Shown: piece by piece, positions 32,996 to 42,499 of the stretch | How the letters are laid out: each line of letters opens with the position of its first letter | Numbering within the stretch: position 1 is the stretch's first letter | NCBI GenBank assembly: GCA_947494205.1 | Contig: CANLUH010000027.1 | Span: 1 to 50,592 of the forward strand | Length of the DNA: 50,592 nucleotides | Reading direction: 5' to 3' | Source: an uncultured Flavobacteriaceae bacterium | GTDB lineage: Bacteria > Bacteroidota > Bacteroidia > Flavobacteriales > Flavobacteriaceae | Notes under the pieces: model-generated | Database searches by the model: none | Seen by the model: only the letters and a program-made list of their open reading frames with translations | What the model was told of the DNA's origin: nothing | Translations under genes and position numbers: made by a program

Positions 32996-33826
32996 CTACA
33001 TCATTTTTAATGTATTCATTTCTTGTATTGTTAAATGCTTCCAGTGTCCACGTGGTAAATCTTTTTTAGTTAAGTGGGCAATGGCAACGCAATCTATTCT
33101 TACTAATTCATATTTAAGGTATCCGAAAATGGTATGTAAAATAGTGTTTCCTGTGTTTTTAATTTTAATCCCTATTTCGTTCTTTCTATTATCTACGTAA
33201 TCTACTTCTTCAACATTAACCATACTACCTTCTATTCTTAAACCTTCTCTAATACGTTTTAAGTCTTCTAGTTTTAGGTTTCTATCTAATTCTAAATGAA
33301 ATAAACGTTCTACCCCTTTATTAGAATTTGTAAAACGATTAACAACTTTATCGTCGTTAGTAAATAATAATAATCCTGTAGAATTACGCCCTAAGCGGCC
33401 AATTGGCTTTATTCTAGACGATGTAGCATTGGCTACTAAATCCATTACCGTTTTACCTTTATGTTCGCTTGTAGTTGTTGCAAAACCTTTTGGTTTGTTT
33501 AATAATACGTAAGCTTTTGGTTCTGGGTTAATACGTGCGCCATCGTAACGTACTTCGTCTTCTAACTTTACTTTATAGCCCATTTCGGTAACCACCTTAC
33601 CATTTACGGTAACTAAACCTGTAGCAATATGCACATCTGCATCTCTACGAGAACAAACGCCAGCATTAGCGATGTATTTATTTAAACGAATCTGGTCTGA
33701 ATCTGAAGCTTTTTTAGGTGCTGCTTTCTTTTTAACAGGTGCATTCCCTTTTACAAACTTCTTCTTATACTCTTTTTTGCCTCCCTTTGGAGCCGATTTT
33801 CCATTTCGTTGTCCGCTATTGCTCAT
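32996..33826 (-). CDS. 16S/23S rRNA pseudouridine synthase, RsuA/RluB family
   Basis: A Lys/Gly-rich N-terminal tail (1-45) precedes an S4 RNA-binding domain (about 46-95: RLNKYIANAGVCSRRDAD) and the catalytic domain. The catalytic loop reads IGRLGRNSTGLLLFTND; the usual GRLDxxTxGLLL has an Asp where this has Gly (codon GGG near 33400). The Asp is the catalytic residue in this family, so either this protein uses an unusual arrangement or it has lost activity. Length 276 is normal with the tail. Confidence 0.87.
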   Translation of the reverse strand: MSNSGQRNGKSAPKGGKKEYKKKFVKGNAPVKKKAAPKKASDSDQIRLNKYIANAGVCSRRDADVHIATGLVTVNGKVVTEMGYKVKLEDEVRYDGARINPEPKAYVLLNKPKGFATTTSEHKGKTVMDLVANATSSRIKPIGRLGRNSTGLLLFTNDDKVVNRFTNSNKGVERLFHLELDRNLKLEDLKRIREGLRIEGSMVNVEEVDYVDNRKNEIGIKIKNTGNTILHTIFGYLKYELVRIDCVAIAHLTKKDLPRGHWKHLTIQEMNTLKMM

Positions 33827-33941
33827 CGTTTCTTTCTTTTTATAGTTTTGCTATACTATTTTTGAGGGTGCAAAGATAGTTTATAATTTAAGATTTCCGA
33901 TTGTTGTCTACTATTTTGTTTTTCAGACGAGTAAAACCCTA

Positions 33942-34892
33942 TTAATCATTGAATTCTACAGTAGATTGTCGTTCTCTGTTTACGCTTAATTTAGTAACAT
34001 CTGGTCTTGAATAGTGGCCTACTGCATCGAAATTTTGACGTTCTTCATATACACGATTAAAATCTATCGTTTGTATTATTAAACCTTCTTTATGTAATAC
34101 TGGTTCTATAATCCATTCGCCATCTGGTCCTGCTATACAGCTTCCGCCGTTTGCTAAAGTGTCTGGTGATTTTTCCAATATTTTTTCTAAATGTGGTGTA
34201 CTTTCTGGGAAATCTTGTTTTGTCATTAAACTAGATACAGAGACTACGAACGAGCGTGATTCTCTGGCTATAAAACGTGTAATATCTTTTGTATTATGGT
34301 CGCTTCCTGGCCAAACAGCTATATGTAAATTTTCGCCTAAACCATACAATGCTGTTCTAGGTAGTGGCATCCAATTTTCCCAACAGTTTAATCCGCCTAC
34401 AGTAAATTGTTTTAATGGGTGCACTCGTAAGCCATTACCGTCTCCGGGTGCCCAAGTTAGGCGTTCATCGTAAGTGGGTTGTAATTTCCTGTGCACCGAT
34501 TTTATGCCTCCTTCTGCATTTATATAAACTAAAGAGGCATATATACTGTGTCCTCCTCTATTTTTAGCGCGTTCCATAATACCTAAATAAATGGCTATTT
34601 TATGAGTTTTGGCTAATGCACAAATAGCATCTAACTCTCCAGCTTCAATTTGTATAGAGTTACGAACATATTCTGCATGTAATTCTTTATTAACTTGCGT
34701 GTTCCATTCGGCACCTCCTGTTAAGGCTAACCAAAACGGATAACCTGGCACTAAGGCTTCGCCAAAAACTATGAGTTCGCAACCTTGCTGTCCTGCTTCT
34801 ATAATTGAAGCTTCAACTTTTTTAAGTGTTGCTTCTTTATTTAAAAGCACTGGCGTTATCTGTGCCATCGCTATTTTTAATGTACTGTCCAT
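33942..34892 (-). CDS. Nitrilase-family carbon-nitrogen hydrolase
   Basis: The Glu-Lys-Cys triad is visible: VFGEALVPGYP (E45), HRKLQPTYDER (K136) and GGLNCWENWMPL (C170), the last typical of true nitrilases that turn nitriles into acid plus ammonia. Length 316 fits. It follows the UbiA gene by 1 base and may be transcribed with the isoprenoid genes, though it has no obvious link to that pathway. Confidence 0.9.
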   Translation of the reverse strand: MDSTLKIAMAQITPVLLNKEATLKKVEASIIEAGQQGCELIVFGEALVPGYPFWLALTGGAEWNTQVNKELHAEYVRNSIQIEAGELDAICALAKTHKIAIYLGIMERAKNRGGHSIYASLVYINAEGGIKSVHRKLQPTYDERLTWAPGDGNGLRVHPLKQFTVGGLNCWENWMPLPRTALYGLGENLHIAVWPGSDHNTKDITRFIARESRSFVVSVSSLMTKQDFPESTPHLEKILEKSPDTLANGGSCIAGPDGEWIIEPVLHKEGLIIQTIDFNRVYEERQNFDAVGHYSRPDVTKLSVNRERQSTVEFND

Positions 34893-34893
34893 G

Positions 34894-35799
34894 TTATAAA
34901 ATACGTTTTAACACTAAATCTATATCTACTAGCAGAATACTAAAAACACCTGCTACAATTATAAATTTTAGAATATTATGAAATATAAGATATTGTCGTT
35001 TCGTTTTCGATTTCCAAAGTAAAAATAGAAATAAAATAAGCAAGCTAATACATACATAAAAATAGTAATACATGTGACCGATTTCAAACTTAGTCACCAA
35101 CAAATAAGCCGGTACAAGTGTAAACAGCGTTAATATTGTAATCATTATTTTCGATGTACGTTCTCCATATTTTATGGGTATGGTTTGGTAGTTTAAAGCC
35201 AAATCTCCTTTTATATTTTCTAAGTCTTTTGCTAATTCTCTAATAGCTATTACAAGAAACAAAAATGTAGCGTGTACAAATATTACAGTATCGAAGTTTT
35301 TATAATATATAAAAACAGCAAAAAAAGGCGTTATGGTTAAAACTGCAGAAGTGATATTACCAATTATAGGTAGTCTCTTTAATTTATGCGAGTACAACCA
35401 AATAGCAAAAATATAGGCAGAAAAGAATAGTACTGCATTAAATGCTACATAACTAGCCATTATAACTGCAGAAAAGTTTAGCACAAAGTAGAACGATAGT
35501 TTAGTGTTCTGACTTACTAACTTATCTAACATAGACTTGTTAGGTCTGTTAATTAAATCTTTTTCGGAATCGTAAAAGTTATTAATGATATAGCCAGATG
35601 CTACTACTGCCGAAGATGCCAGCACTAGCATTAATAGGTTAACATCGAAGAGTACTTTTTTTACAGGTAAATGCTCTGCAAAAATGTAAATTGATGTTAA
35701 ATATTGTGCAATAACTATAATAAGAATGTTGTAGCCTCTAACCACGGAAAACATACTAAAAAACTTAAGTAAAATATGTTTTTGTCGTTTAGATAGCAT
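34894..35799 (-). CDS. UbiA-family prenyltransferase (geranylgeranylglycerol-phosphate transferase-like)
   Basis: The 301-residue protein has about eight membrane helices, with the prenyl-diphosphate motifs INNFYDSEKDLINRPNK (about 67-83) and AKDLENIKGD (about 189-198). Flavobacterial homologues are often annotated as geranylgeranylglycerol-phosphate geranylgeranyltransferase because of resemblance to archaeal lipid enzymes; the true acceptor is not shown here. It sits downstream of the mevalonate genes, which supply its prenyl donor. Confidence 0.87.
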   Translation of the reverse strand: MLSKRQKHILLKFFSMFSVVRGYNILIIVIAQYLTSIYIFAEHLPVKKVLFDVNLLMLVLASSAVVASGYIINNFYDSEKDLINRPNKSMLDKLVSQNTKLSFYFVLNFSAVIMASYVAFNAVLFFSAYIFAIWLYSHKLKRLPIIGNITSAVLTITPFFAVFIYYKNFDTVIFVHATFLFLVIAIRELAKDLENIKGDLALNYQTIPIKYGERTSKIMITILTLFTLVPAYLLVTKFEIGHMYYYFYVCISLLILFLFLLWKSKTKRQYLIFHNILKFIIVAGVFSILLVDIDLVLKRIL

Positions 35800-35808
35800 G
35801 AAGATTCT

Positions 35809-36738
35809 TTAAAAATTATAAACCACTTCTAATTTATAATCTTTAAGTGCTTGCTGCGCATTATCGATATCTTCTGTAAAGCCTAAAATGTATCCGCCTC
35901 CGCCAGAGCCACATAATTTTAAGTAATAATCATTTGTTTCTATGCCTTTTTTCCAAAGTTCATGAAACTGTTTTGGAATCATTGGTTTAAAGTGATTAAA
36001 CACAACTTTAGACAATTGTTTTGTATTACTAAATAGGGATTTAATATCGCCTTTAAGAAAATCGTCTACACAAGCATCTGTATGTTTTATAAATTGATCT
36101 TTAAGCATTTTACGGAATCCTTCTTGTTTCATGTTATCCATAAAAATGCTTACCATAGGTGCTGTTTCTCCCACAATACCACTGTCTAATAAAAATACAG
36201 CGCCTTTTCCAGAAGTACTTTGCGTTGGTATTCCTGTGGCTTCAATATTATCTTTAGAGTTTATTAATATTGGTAAACTTAAATAACTATTTAAAGGATC
36301 TAACCCTGAAGATTTACCATGAAAAAACGATTCCATTTCAGAAAATACTGCTTTTAACTTTAATAGTTTTTCGCGTGTTAAGTTCTCTAAAACAGTAATC
36401 TTATCTTGAGCATATTTATCGTAGATAGCAGCTACAAGAGCACCACTACTTCCTACACCATAACCTTGCGGTATAGAAGAATCGAAGTACATACCTGCAG
36501 TTGTGTCTGCACGTAGGTTTTCAATTTCGAAAACAACTAATTCTGGGTTTATGTTTGCAAGGTATTCTACAAAATCTTTTAAGTAACTATTAGATGTTTT
36601 AGCTTCTTTAGAAGTGTTATCATCCATTTTTAAAGCACCATTATAAAAATTGTAGGGAATAGATAATCCTTTAGAATCTTTTATGATTCCGTATTCTCCG
36701 AAAAGTAGGATTTTTGAATAAAAAAGTGGGCCTTTCAT
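35809..36738 (-). CDS. GHMP kinase, mevalonate kinase-like
   Basis: Mevalonate kinase makes 5-phosphomevalonate. The 309-residue protein shows LFGEYGIIKDSKGLSIPY, the ATP loop SSIPQGYGVGSSGALVAA (about 90-107) and the GHMP motif 3 LCGSGGGGYILGF (about 275-287). It lies between the four-helix protein gene and the UbiA gene. The decarboxylase two genes upstream completes part of the pathway; phosphomevalonate kinase is not in the window. Confidence 0.88.
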   Translation of the reverse strand: MKGPLFYSKILLFGEYGIIKDSKGLSIPYNFYNGALKMDDNTSKEAKTSNSYLKDFVEYLANINPELVVFEIENLRADTTAGMYFDSSIPQGYGVGSSGALVAAIYDKYAQDKITVLENLTREKLLKLKAVFSEMESFFHGKSSGLDPLNSYLSLPILINSKDNIEATGIPTQSTSGKGAVFLLDSGIVGETAPMVSIFMDNMKQEGFRKMLKDQFIKHTDACVDDFLKGDIKSLFSNTKQLSKVVFNHFKPMIPKQFHELWKKGIETNDYYLKLCGSGGGGYILGFTEDIDNAQQALKDYKLEVVYNF

Positions 36739-36776
36739 AATTGTATAATTAATAATGCAAAGTTAACAATTAAAAA

Positions 36777-37124
36777 TTACTGTTTGGATGTCTTAACAAT
36801 ACTTACCAATAATTTTAATAATTCTTCAATTCTTGGTTTATAACGATTGTATGTTTCATCATCTATAAAATTAGAACTGTACAACAAGTCTAACCAATAA
36901 TCTGCTTCATTTGCTTCTTTTAAACTAATAGACATTTTGCTAATAAAATCTGGTTTACTTTGTGCAAATTCTGCTTCTCTAATATTTGCTCCTATCGATG
37001 TTCCTGACTTTAATAATTGCCTAGACATTACAAATTCTTTCTTGTTATGTGCTAACGCTTTATAAAGTTCAACTATTGCAACAGCAAATTCGAAACTTTT
37101 GGTTTTAATAATATTATTCTTCAT
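36777..37124 (-). CDS. Four-helix bundle protein (S23/IVP family)
   Basis: The 115-residue protein resembles the family first seen as open frames inside 23S rRNA intervening sequences: FAVAIVELYKAL, SRQLLKSGTSIGANIREAE and KMSISLKEANEADYWLDLL. Stand-alone copies like this one are common in Bacteroidota and of unknown function. Here it is inserted between two mevalonate-pathway genes, with gaps of 33 and 38 bases. Confidence 0.92.
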   Translation of the reverse strand: MKNNIIKTKSFEFAVAIVELYKALAHNKKEFVMSRQLLKSGTSIGANIREAEFAQSKPDFISKMSISLKEANEADYWLDLLYSSNFIDDETYNRYKPRIEELLKLLVSIVKTSKQ

Positions 37125-37157
37125 TAAAGATTGGAAATAATTATTAATTTTTCATCA

Positions 37158-38276
37158 TCAACTATTCATTTCCTTAGCTCCAAAACCAATTGTATCACAA
37201 ATATAGTGACCGTTTTGGCAATATGCAACTAGCTCATTCTTAATGAATTCATAAATTTGTTTTGCTTCATTTTCTGGATATAGAATATGTACGTTTGCTC
37301 CTGCATCTAGTGTAAAGCCTACATGTAGTCCTGTTTTTGCTCTAAACTCCCAAATTTTATTAATTATTTCCAGCGTATTTGGCTTCATTAATATAAAATA
37401 GGGCATGCTCGTCATCATCATAGCATGTAATGTTAACGCTTCACTTTCTATTAAAGCAATAAACGCCTCTAAATCTCCAGATTTTAAGATGTCTTTTATT
37501 TTAGTTATGTTGTCTTCTGCTTGTTTAAAGCGTTCTTGCGCGAAAGGATGTGCGTGCATTAAGTTATGTCCAACGGTACTACTTACTTGCTTTTCGCCTT
37601 TATCTACTAATAAAATAGTGTCTTGATAATTTTTAAAATTATCATGAACTGTGTCTGGGTATTTTACTCCATAAAGGTCTGAGCTACCTGCTATCTCTTT
37701 ATGTGCTCCCCATACTATTAAATCACCTTCTATACTTCTACAAGCACTTCCAGAACCTAATCGTGCTAAAAAAGACGCTTTTTTATTAAAATATGTATCT
37801 GTTAATATCTGTTCTGTTTCAGTTAATGTGGTATCAGATTCTAATAATTGTCTTTCTACACTCATTAAACATAATGCCAACGCACTCATTCCTGAAGCAG
37901 AAGATGCAATACCAGAACTATGTGGAAATGTATTAGAGGTTTCTATTGTAAAATGATAGGCTTTTAAAAATGGCAAATAACGCTCAACCCGTTTAAAAAA
38001 CGTTTCAATTTTAGGTTTAAAATCCGTATTTTTTTTATTTTCGAAAACAACATCAAAAGAAAAAAGATTGTCTTGTTTTTCCTTTTTCACAAAGCTCAAT
38101 TTTGTTTCTGTTTTACATGTATTTAATGTAAAACTTATGGACTGATTTTCGGGTATTTGATTTTCCTTTTTACCCCAGTATTTTACTAGGGCAATATTGC
38201 TTGGAGACGCCCAAAATACTTGACCTTCGGCTATATTATTCGAATAATTTCTAGCTAGAAATTCTGTTTCCTTCAT
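37158..38276 (-). CDS. mvaD: Diphosphomevalonate decarboxylase
   Basis: The enzyme converts diphosphomevalonate to isopentenyl diphosphate with ATP. The motifs are SNIALVKYWGKKENQIPENQ (about 26-45), PHSSGIASSASGMSA (about 117-131), SGSACRSIEGDLIVWGA (about 174-190) and a DAGANVHIL ligand loop. Length 372 is normal. It is the first gene of the isoprenoid block, with a -7-like element 17 bases upstream. Confidence 0.93.
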   Translation of the reverse strand: MKETEFLARNYSNNIAEGQVFWASPSNIALVKYWGKKENQIPENQSISFTLNTCKTETKLSFVKKEKQDNLFSFDVVFENKKNTDFKPKIETFFKRVERYLPFLKAYHFTIETSNTFPHSSGIASSASGMSALALCLMSVERQLLESDTTLTETEQILTDTYFNKKASFLARLGSGSACRSIEGDLIVWGAHKEIAGSSDLYGVKYPDTVHDNFKNYQDTILLVDKGEKQVSSTVGHNLMHAHPFAQERFKQAEDNITKIKDILKSGDLEAFIALIESEALTLHAMMMTSMPYFILMKPNTLEIINKIWEFRAKTGLHVGFTLDAGANVHILYPENEAKQIYEFIKNELVAYCQNGHYICDTIGFGAKEMNS

Positions 38277-38292
38277 TTAAAAAAAATTTTTA

Positions 38293-38300
38293 CAAATATA
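38293..38300 (-). promoter_or_regulatory. -7 element of the mevalonate block
   Basis: TATATTTG on the minus strand matches TAnnTTTG, 16 bases before the mvaD ATG. No good -33 box was seen. Confidence 0.5.
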
Positions 38301-38511
38301 GTCTATAATTCTATTACATTTTTTATTACATTAGCGCTTGAGTAGAAATTCATTCGGTTTAGTGATGTTTACTGAATACTAAATATTTAATGCATATTTA
38401 AAGAATTTTTACTTAGTGATTGTGTAAATGTAATACTAACTGAAAACATTAAAGAGGCTCCCCTAGAATACTCCTTCCTCGGTGTTTAGCTTAAAATTTT
38501 AAAGCCATAAA

Positions 38512-39075
38512 ATGGATAAAAAACAGAAGATTATACTAACTATGTTAGAATTAGTTGTAGAACAAGGTGTACATGCTACGCCAATGTCTCAAGTTGCTAA
38601 AGAAGCTAACGTAGCCGTAGGAACTATATATCATTATTTTGATAATAAAAATCAAATTATCGAAGAAATTTACTCTATGATTTGTCAGGATTTCGGAGTC
38701 GTTTTAATGGCAAATTTACCAGAAGATAATTATAAGAAACAATGTGAAACCATGTGGTTAAACTTATATAATTATTTTGTTGGTAATCCTCTAGCTTTTA
38801 AATTTATGGAGTTTGTTGGAGTACCTCCAATTATTTCAACAGAAATTCGTTTAAAAAACATTAAATACTTTTCTAACATTAGAGATTTTATTCTTTCTGG
38901 AATATTAAAAAAAGAACTTAGAAATGTCGATTTAAGGTTAATTATGCAAATGACTTTTGGGTCTGTAGTATCTGTAGCTAGACTTAAATTTAAAGAAGAA
39001 TTACCTATGAATCAAAAGCAGATAAAAGATGCTATGAGAATGACATGGGATAGCATTAAATACGTAGAGTATTAA
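38512..39075 (+). CDS. TetR/AcrR-family regulator
   Basis: The N-terminal helix-turn-helix (about 7-50: ILTMLELVVEQGVHATPMSQ, then VAVGTIYHYFDNKNQI) is a standard TetR reader head. The C-terminal ligand domain is not recognisable. It is transcribed divergently from the mevalonate block, with the 235-bp gap between them. Its targets cannot be read from the window, though a palindrome search in that gap would test them. Confidence 0.9.
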   Translation: MDKKQKIILTMLELVVEQGVHATPMSQVAKEANVAVGTIYHYFDNKNQIIEEIYSMICQDFGVVLMANLPEDNYKKQCETMWLNLYNYFVGNPLAFKFMEFVGVPPIISTEIRLKNIKYFSNIRDFILSGILKKELRNVDLRLIMQMTFGSVVSVARLKFKEELPMNQKQIKDAMRMTWDSIKYVEY

Positions 39076-39096
39076 TACACTACATAGTACATTCCT

Positions 39097-40308
39097 TTAA
39101 TTTGCTATATTTTGTGAAACTATATAGGCACCTGTCCATGCGTTTTGAAAATTAAAACCACCTGTTACAGCGTCTACATTAATGACTTCTCCTGCAAAAT
39201 AAAGGGTTTTATGTATTTTACTTTCAAAAGTTTTAAAATTAACTTCTTTTAAGTTAATACCGCCAGCTGTAACAAATTCTTCTTTAAAGGTACTTTTACC
39301 ATCTACGTTAAAAATTGCTTTTGTTAATTGAGTTGCTAAAGCATCTATTTGCTGTTTATTTATATCTGCCCAACGTGTCTCTCCTCCTATTTTAGAAGCG
39401 AGAACTAATTGTAACCAAAGGCGCTTAGGTAAATTAAATTGCGTATAATTTGCTACCGTTTTTTTAGAATGTTCTTGTTTTAGTATTTTTAATTCCTCCG
39501 TAATAGTTTCAAAATCTTGCTTTACAAAGTTTACTTGTATTTTAAATTTGTAGTCTCTTTTTGCTAGTTCTAAAGCTCCAAAGGCCGATAATTTTAAAAT
39601 AGAAGGTGCGCTCATCCCCCAATGTGTAATTAGTAAAGGGCCTTCTGAAAATAATGGCGTTCCTAAAACTTCAATTTCAACATCTTGTGCAACCACACCT
39701 GGAATTGTTGCAATACGACTATCTTTTATATTAAATGTAAATAGAGAAGGTACAGGCGATGTAATACTATGTCCTAGGCTTTCTAAAAGTTTCCAAATTT
39801 TAGGGTTACTTCCCGTAGCTATAACTAGTTTTTTACAACTAAAGCTATCTGTTTTTGTTTCTAACTCCCATGCATCGTCTTTATTTACAATTGTTGTTAC
39901 CGATTGATTTTTTAAAACAGAAACCTTGTGTTTTTTTGCTTCATACAAAAAGCAATCTATAATAGTTTGGGACGAGTTAGAGACCGGAAACATCCTACCA
40001 TCTTCTTCTATTTTTAATTCAACACCTCTTTTTTCAAACCAATCTATAGTATCACCTGTCATAAACGTATGGAAAGGTCCACGTAATTCTTTTTCGCCCC
40101 TCGGGTAATTTTTAACTAATTCTTGCGGCATAAATTCTGCATGCGTAACATTACAACGTCCGCCACCAGAAACTTTAACTTTGGTAAGCACCTCTTTACC
40201 ACGCTCTAAAATAGCTACTGTTAATTCTGGGTGTTGTTCTGCTATGTTTATTGCTGCAAAAAAACCAGCTGCTCCGCCTCCAACAATTATTATATCTTTT
40301 TCTATCAT
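39097..40308 (-). CDS. HI0933-family NAD(P)/FAD-dependent oxidoreductase
   Basis: The 403-residue flavoprotein has IIIVGGGAAGFFAAINIA (FAD loop, about 6-23), the family mark KVKVSGGGRCNVTH (about 43-56), ATGSNPKIWKLLESLGHSI, and the C-terminal FAGEVINVDAVTGGFNFQNA (about 370-389). HI0933 proteins (YhiN) are widespread and of unknown substrate. The start overlaps the GDPD stop by four bases. Confidence 0.92.
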   Translation of the reverse strand: MIEKDIIIVGGGAAGFFAAINIAEQHPELTVAILERGKEVLTKVKVSGGGRCNVTHAEFMPQELVKNYPRGEKELRGPFHTFMTGDTIDWFEKRGVELKIEEDGRMFPVSNSSQTIIDCFLYEAKKHKVSVLKNQSVTTIVNKDDAWELETKTDSFSCKKLVIATGSNPKIWKLLESLGHSITSPVPSLFTFNIKDSRIATIPGVVAQDVEIEVLGTPLFSEGPLLITHWGMSAPSILKLSAFGALELAKRDYKFKIQVNFVKQDFETITEELKILKQEHSKKTVANYTQFNLPKRLWLQLVLASKIGGETRWADINKQQIDALATQLTKAIFNVDGKSTFKEEFVTAGGINLKEVNFKTFESKIHKTLYFAGEVINVDAVTGGFNFQNAWTGAYIVSQNIAN

Positions 40309-40994
40309 ACTCTATCTGGGAAATCGGAAATTATACCATCTACATTATAGCCTTTCATACGTTCTATAGCTTCTACATTATTAACAGTCCAAACATTTAT
40401 TTTATAACCTAATGCTTTTGTTTTTTGTACATTATTTTTACTAAGCAAAGCATAGTTTGGATGAATTGCTTTCGCTTTAATTGTTTTTGCAAAAGTAACG
40501 GCTTCTTCTAAATTAGCCTTTGTTAACACTCCTAATACAATATTTTTATCAATAGTATGAATCGTTTCTAGTTCTCTTTGTTGAAAACTAGACACTATAA
40601 AATGGGTATAATCCCAACGGTATTCATGTATATAATTTTGTATAATCTTAGCCGTTTCAGTCGCTGTATTTTTTCCTTTTAATTCAATATTTATAATACA
40701 TTGTTTATTAATACAATCTAAAACCTCTATTAATGTTGGTATTTGGTAATCGCTTTCTACTTTCAATGCTTTTAATTCTGCCAATGTAAAACTAGAAACC
40801 TCACCACTACCATTCGTTAATCGGTCTACAGTAAAATCGTGAAAAACAACCAACTCTCCACTTTTGCATTTATGTACATCTATCTCTATAGCATTTACAT
40901 TACAGCTTAATGCTTTTTCTATAGATGCTAATGTGTTTTCGGGAGCATATCCGCAAGCGCCACGATGACCAATGACTAATACTTTTTCCTGCAT
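40305..40994 (-). CDS. Glycerophosphodiester phosphodiesterase
   Basis: The GDPD signature is intact: IGHRGACGYAPENTLASI (8-25), EIDVHKCKSGELVVFHD (37-53) and NIELKGKN later. It hydrolyses glycerophosphodiesters to glycerol 3-phosphate and an alcohol. It has no signal peptide and is 229 residues, so it is cytoplasmic. It is coupled to the HI0933 gene by a 4-base overlap. Confidence 0.93.
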   Translation of the reverse strand: MQEKVLVIGHRGACGYAPENTLASIEKALSCNVNAIEIDVHKCKSGELVVFHDFTVDRLTNGSGEVSSFTLAELKALKVESDYQIPTLIEVLDCINKQCIINIELKGKNTATETAKIIQNYIHEYRWDYTHFIVSSFQQRELETIHTIDKNIVLGVLTKANLEEAVTFAKTIKAKAIHPNYALLSKNNVQKTKALGYKINVWTVNNVEAIERMKGYNVDGIISDFPDRV

Positions 40995-41046
40995 TATTTT
41001 TATTCTGAAAAATATCGCTGTAAATTTAGCATTAATTCTATTGATT

Positions 41047-41859
41047 ATGCGTTTCTATCCTTTCATATTATTTCTTTTATTATTTGCTTGTAAAACTGGC
41101 AAGTTAAAAGTTATTGCAGATATCCCTTCTTATTTAAAAGAAGTTTCTGCTGTAGAAACGCTTCCAAACTCTAACTTAATTTGGGTTATTGAAGATTCTG
41201 GAAACAAACCTAAAGTATACGCTATAAATACAGAAGGTAGCGTTGTAAAAACACTAAAAATTAAAGATTCTAAAAATAAAGATTGGGAAGATTTAACCAG
41301 CGATGCCAAAGGTAATTTATACATTGGCGATTTTGGTAATAACGCTAAGAATCGGAAAAAATTCACCATTTATAAAGTAAGTAATCTTACTTCTCCAGAA
41401 GTTGAGAGTGTAACAGAGTCTATTTCGTTTAAGCTACCAAAAACTGTAAAATCTCATGATTTTGAAGCCTTTTTTATACTAAACAATACGTTTTACATAT
41501 TTAGTAAAAATAATAAAGAAGGCGTTCTTATTTCTGTACCAAATATTCCTGGCAAGCATACCGCTAATTTTGTAACGGCTTTTAATTTAACAGGAGAACA
41601 AAATAAAATAACGTCTGCAGATATAAGTGAGGACGGAAAAACAATAGTATTACTTAATCATGATAAGGTATGGAAACTCACCAATTTTGATGGTGACAAC
41701 TTTTTTGAAGGCACTATTGAATCCTTAATTTTTAATCACAATTCACAAAAAGAAGGCATCTGCTTTAAAAACAATAATACTATTTATATTACCGATGAAT
41801 ACAATGGAATACATGGCGGTAATGTGTATGAGTTTGATTTAGAAAAACAACCTCAATAA
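41047..41859 (+). CDS. Lipoprotein with beta-propeller-like repeats (SdiA-regulated/NHL type)
   Basis: From the ATG at 41047 the product is 270 residues, opening with a lipobox LLLFACKTG. A longer frame starts at 40972 inside the divergent GDPD gene and is unlikely. Repeated patterns (LIWVIEDSGNKPKVYAINTE, NLYIGDFGNNAKNRKKFTI, TIYITDEYNG) resemble propeller blades. Function is unknown. Confidence 0.8.
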   Translation: MRFYPFILFLLLFACKTGKLKVIADIPSYLKEVSAVETLPNSNLIWVIEDSGNKPKVYAINTEGSVVKTLKIKDSKNKDWEDLTSDAKGNLYIGDFGNNAKNRKKFTIYKVSNLTSPEVESVTESISFKLPKTVKSHDFEAFFILNNTFYIFSKNNKEGVLISVPNIPGKHTANFVTAFNLTGEQNKITSADISEDGKTIVLLNHDKVWKLTNFDGDNFFEGTIESLIFNHNSQKEGICFKNNNTIYITDEYNGIHGGNVYEFDLEKQPQ

Positions 41860-41996
41860 TAATTTTCTTTACACTAATATCACCTATTTATGGTTTCCCG
41901 TAAAAATTTATTTTTCTAAATGATTTATTTAGCTAGGAATTATTAATTGAAAAACTACAATTAATAACCAAACACTAACCGCAAACAAATCAATAA

Positions 41997-42494
41997 ATGA
42001 AAAACCTAAACGTATTATTAGCTAGCCTTTTATTAGCATCTCTATTCTCATGTGGTAGCTATGTTAGAATAGGAGATTTAACGGGTATAAGTAATAGAAA
42101 TCTAAACGATAATGAAAAATATGTTTTACTAGAACGAGAAGTAGAAGCTGTTGCTAAATCTGAGAATGATGCACTTGAACAAGCTGTTGATAATTTAACA
42201 AAAGAACATGAAGGTGAATTTTTAAGAAATGCCAAAATTTATGTAAAAAGCAATGGTAAAAAAGTTAAAGTTATTGGAGATGTGTGGGGCATTCAAAAAA
42301 CAAATGTAAATATAACTACAAATGCTAGTGCTAAAATCGAATTAAAAATTGGAGATAATATCGTTTTTAAGCGAAAAGGAAATATTATAGATGGGAAAAT
42401 TATAGGATTAAATCCAAACTCTATAATTGTTGAATATGGTAAGAGAAAAAAACGAGTCGAACTTAAATACGATGAAGTAACTAAAACAGAATAA
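41997..42494 (+). CDS. Lipoprotein of unknown function
   Basis: The 165-residue protein has a lipobox LFSCG (C19). The middle part (AVDNLTKEHEGEFLRNAKIY) and a small beta domain at the end (GDNIVFKRKGNIIDGKIIGL) suggest a two-part protein. No function is recognised. It converges on the MsrA-like gene with only 5 bases between stops. Confidence 0.72.
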   Translation: MKNLNVLLASLLLASLFSCGSYVRIGDLTGISNRNLNDNEKYVLLEREVEAVAKSENDALEQAVDNLTKEHEGEFLRNAKIYVKSNGKKVKVIGDVWGIQKTNVNITTNASAKIELKIGDNIVFKRKGNIIDGKIIGLNPNSIIVEYGKRKKRVELKYDEVTKTE

Positions 42495-42499
42495 ACACC

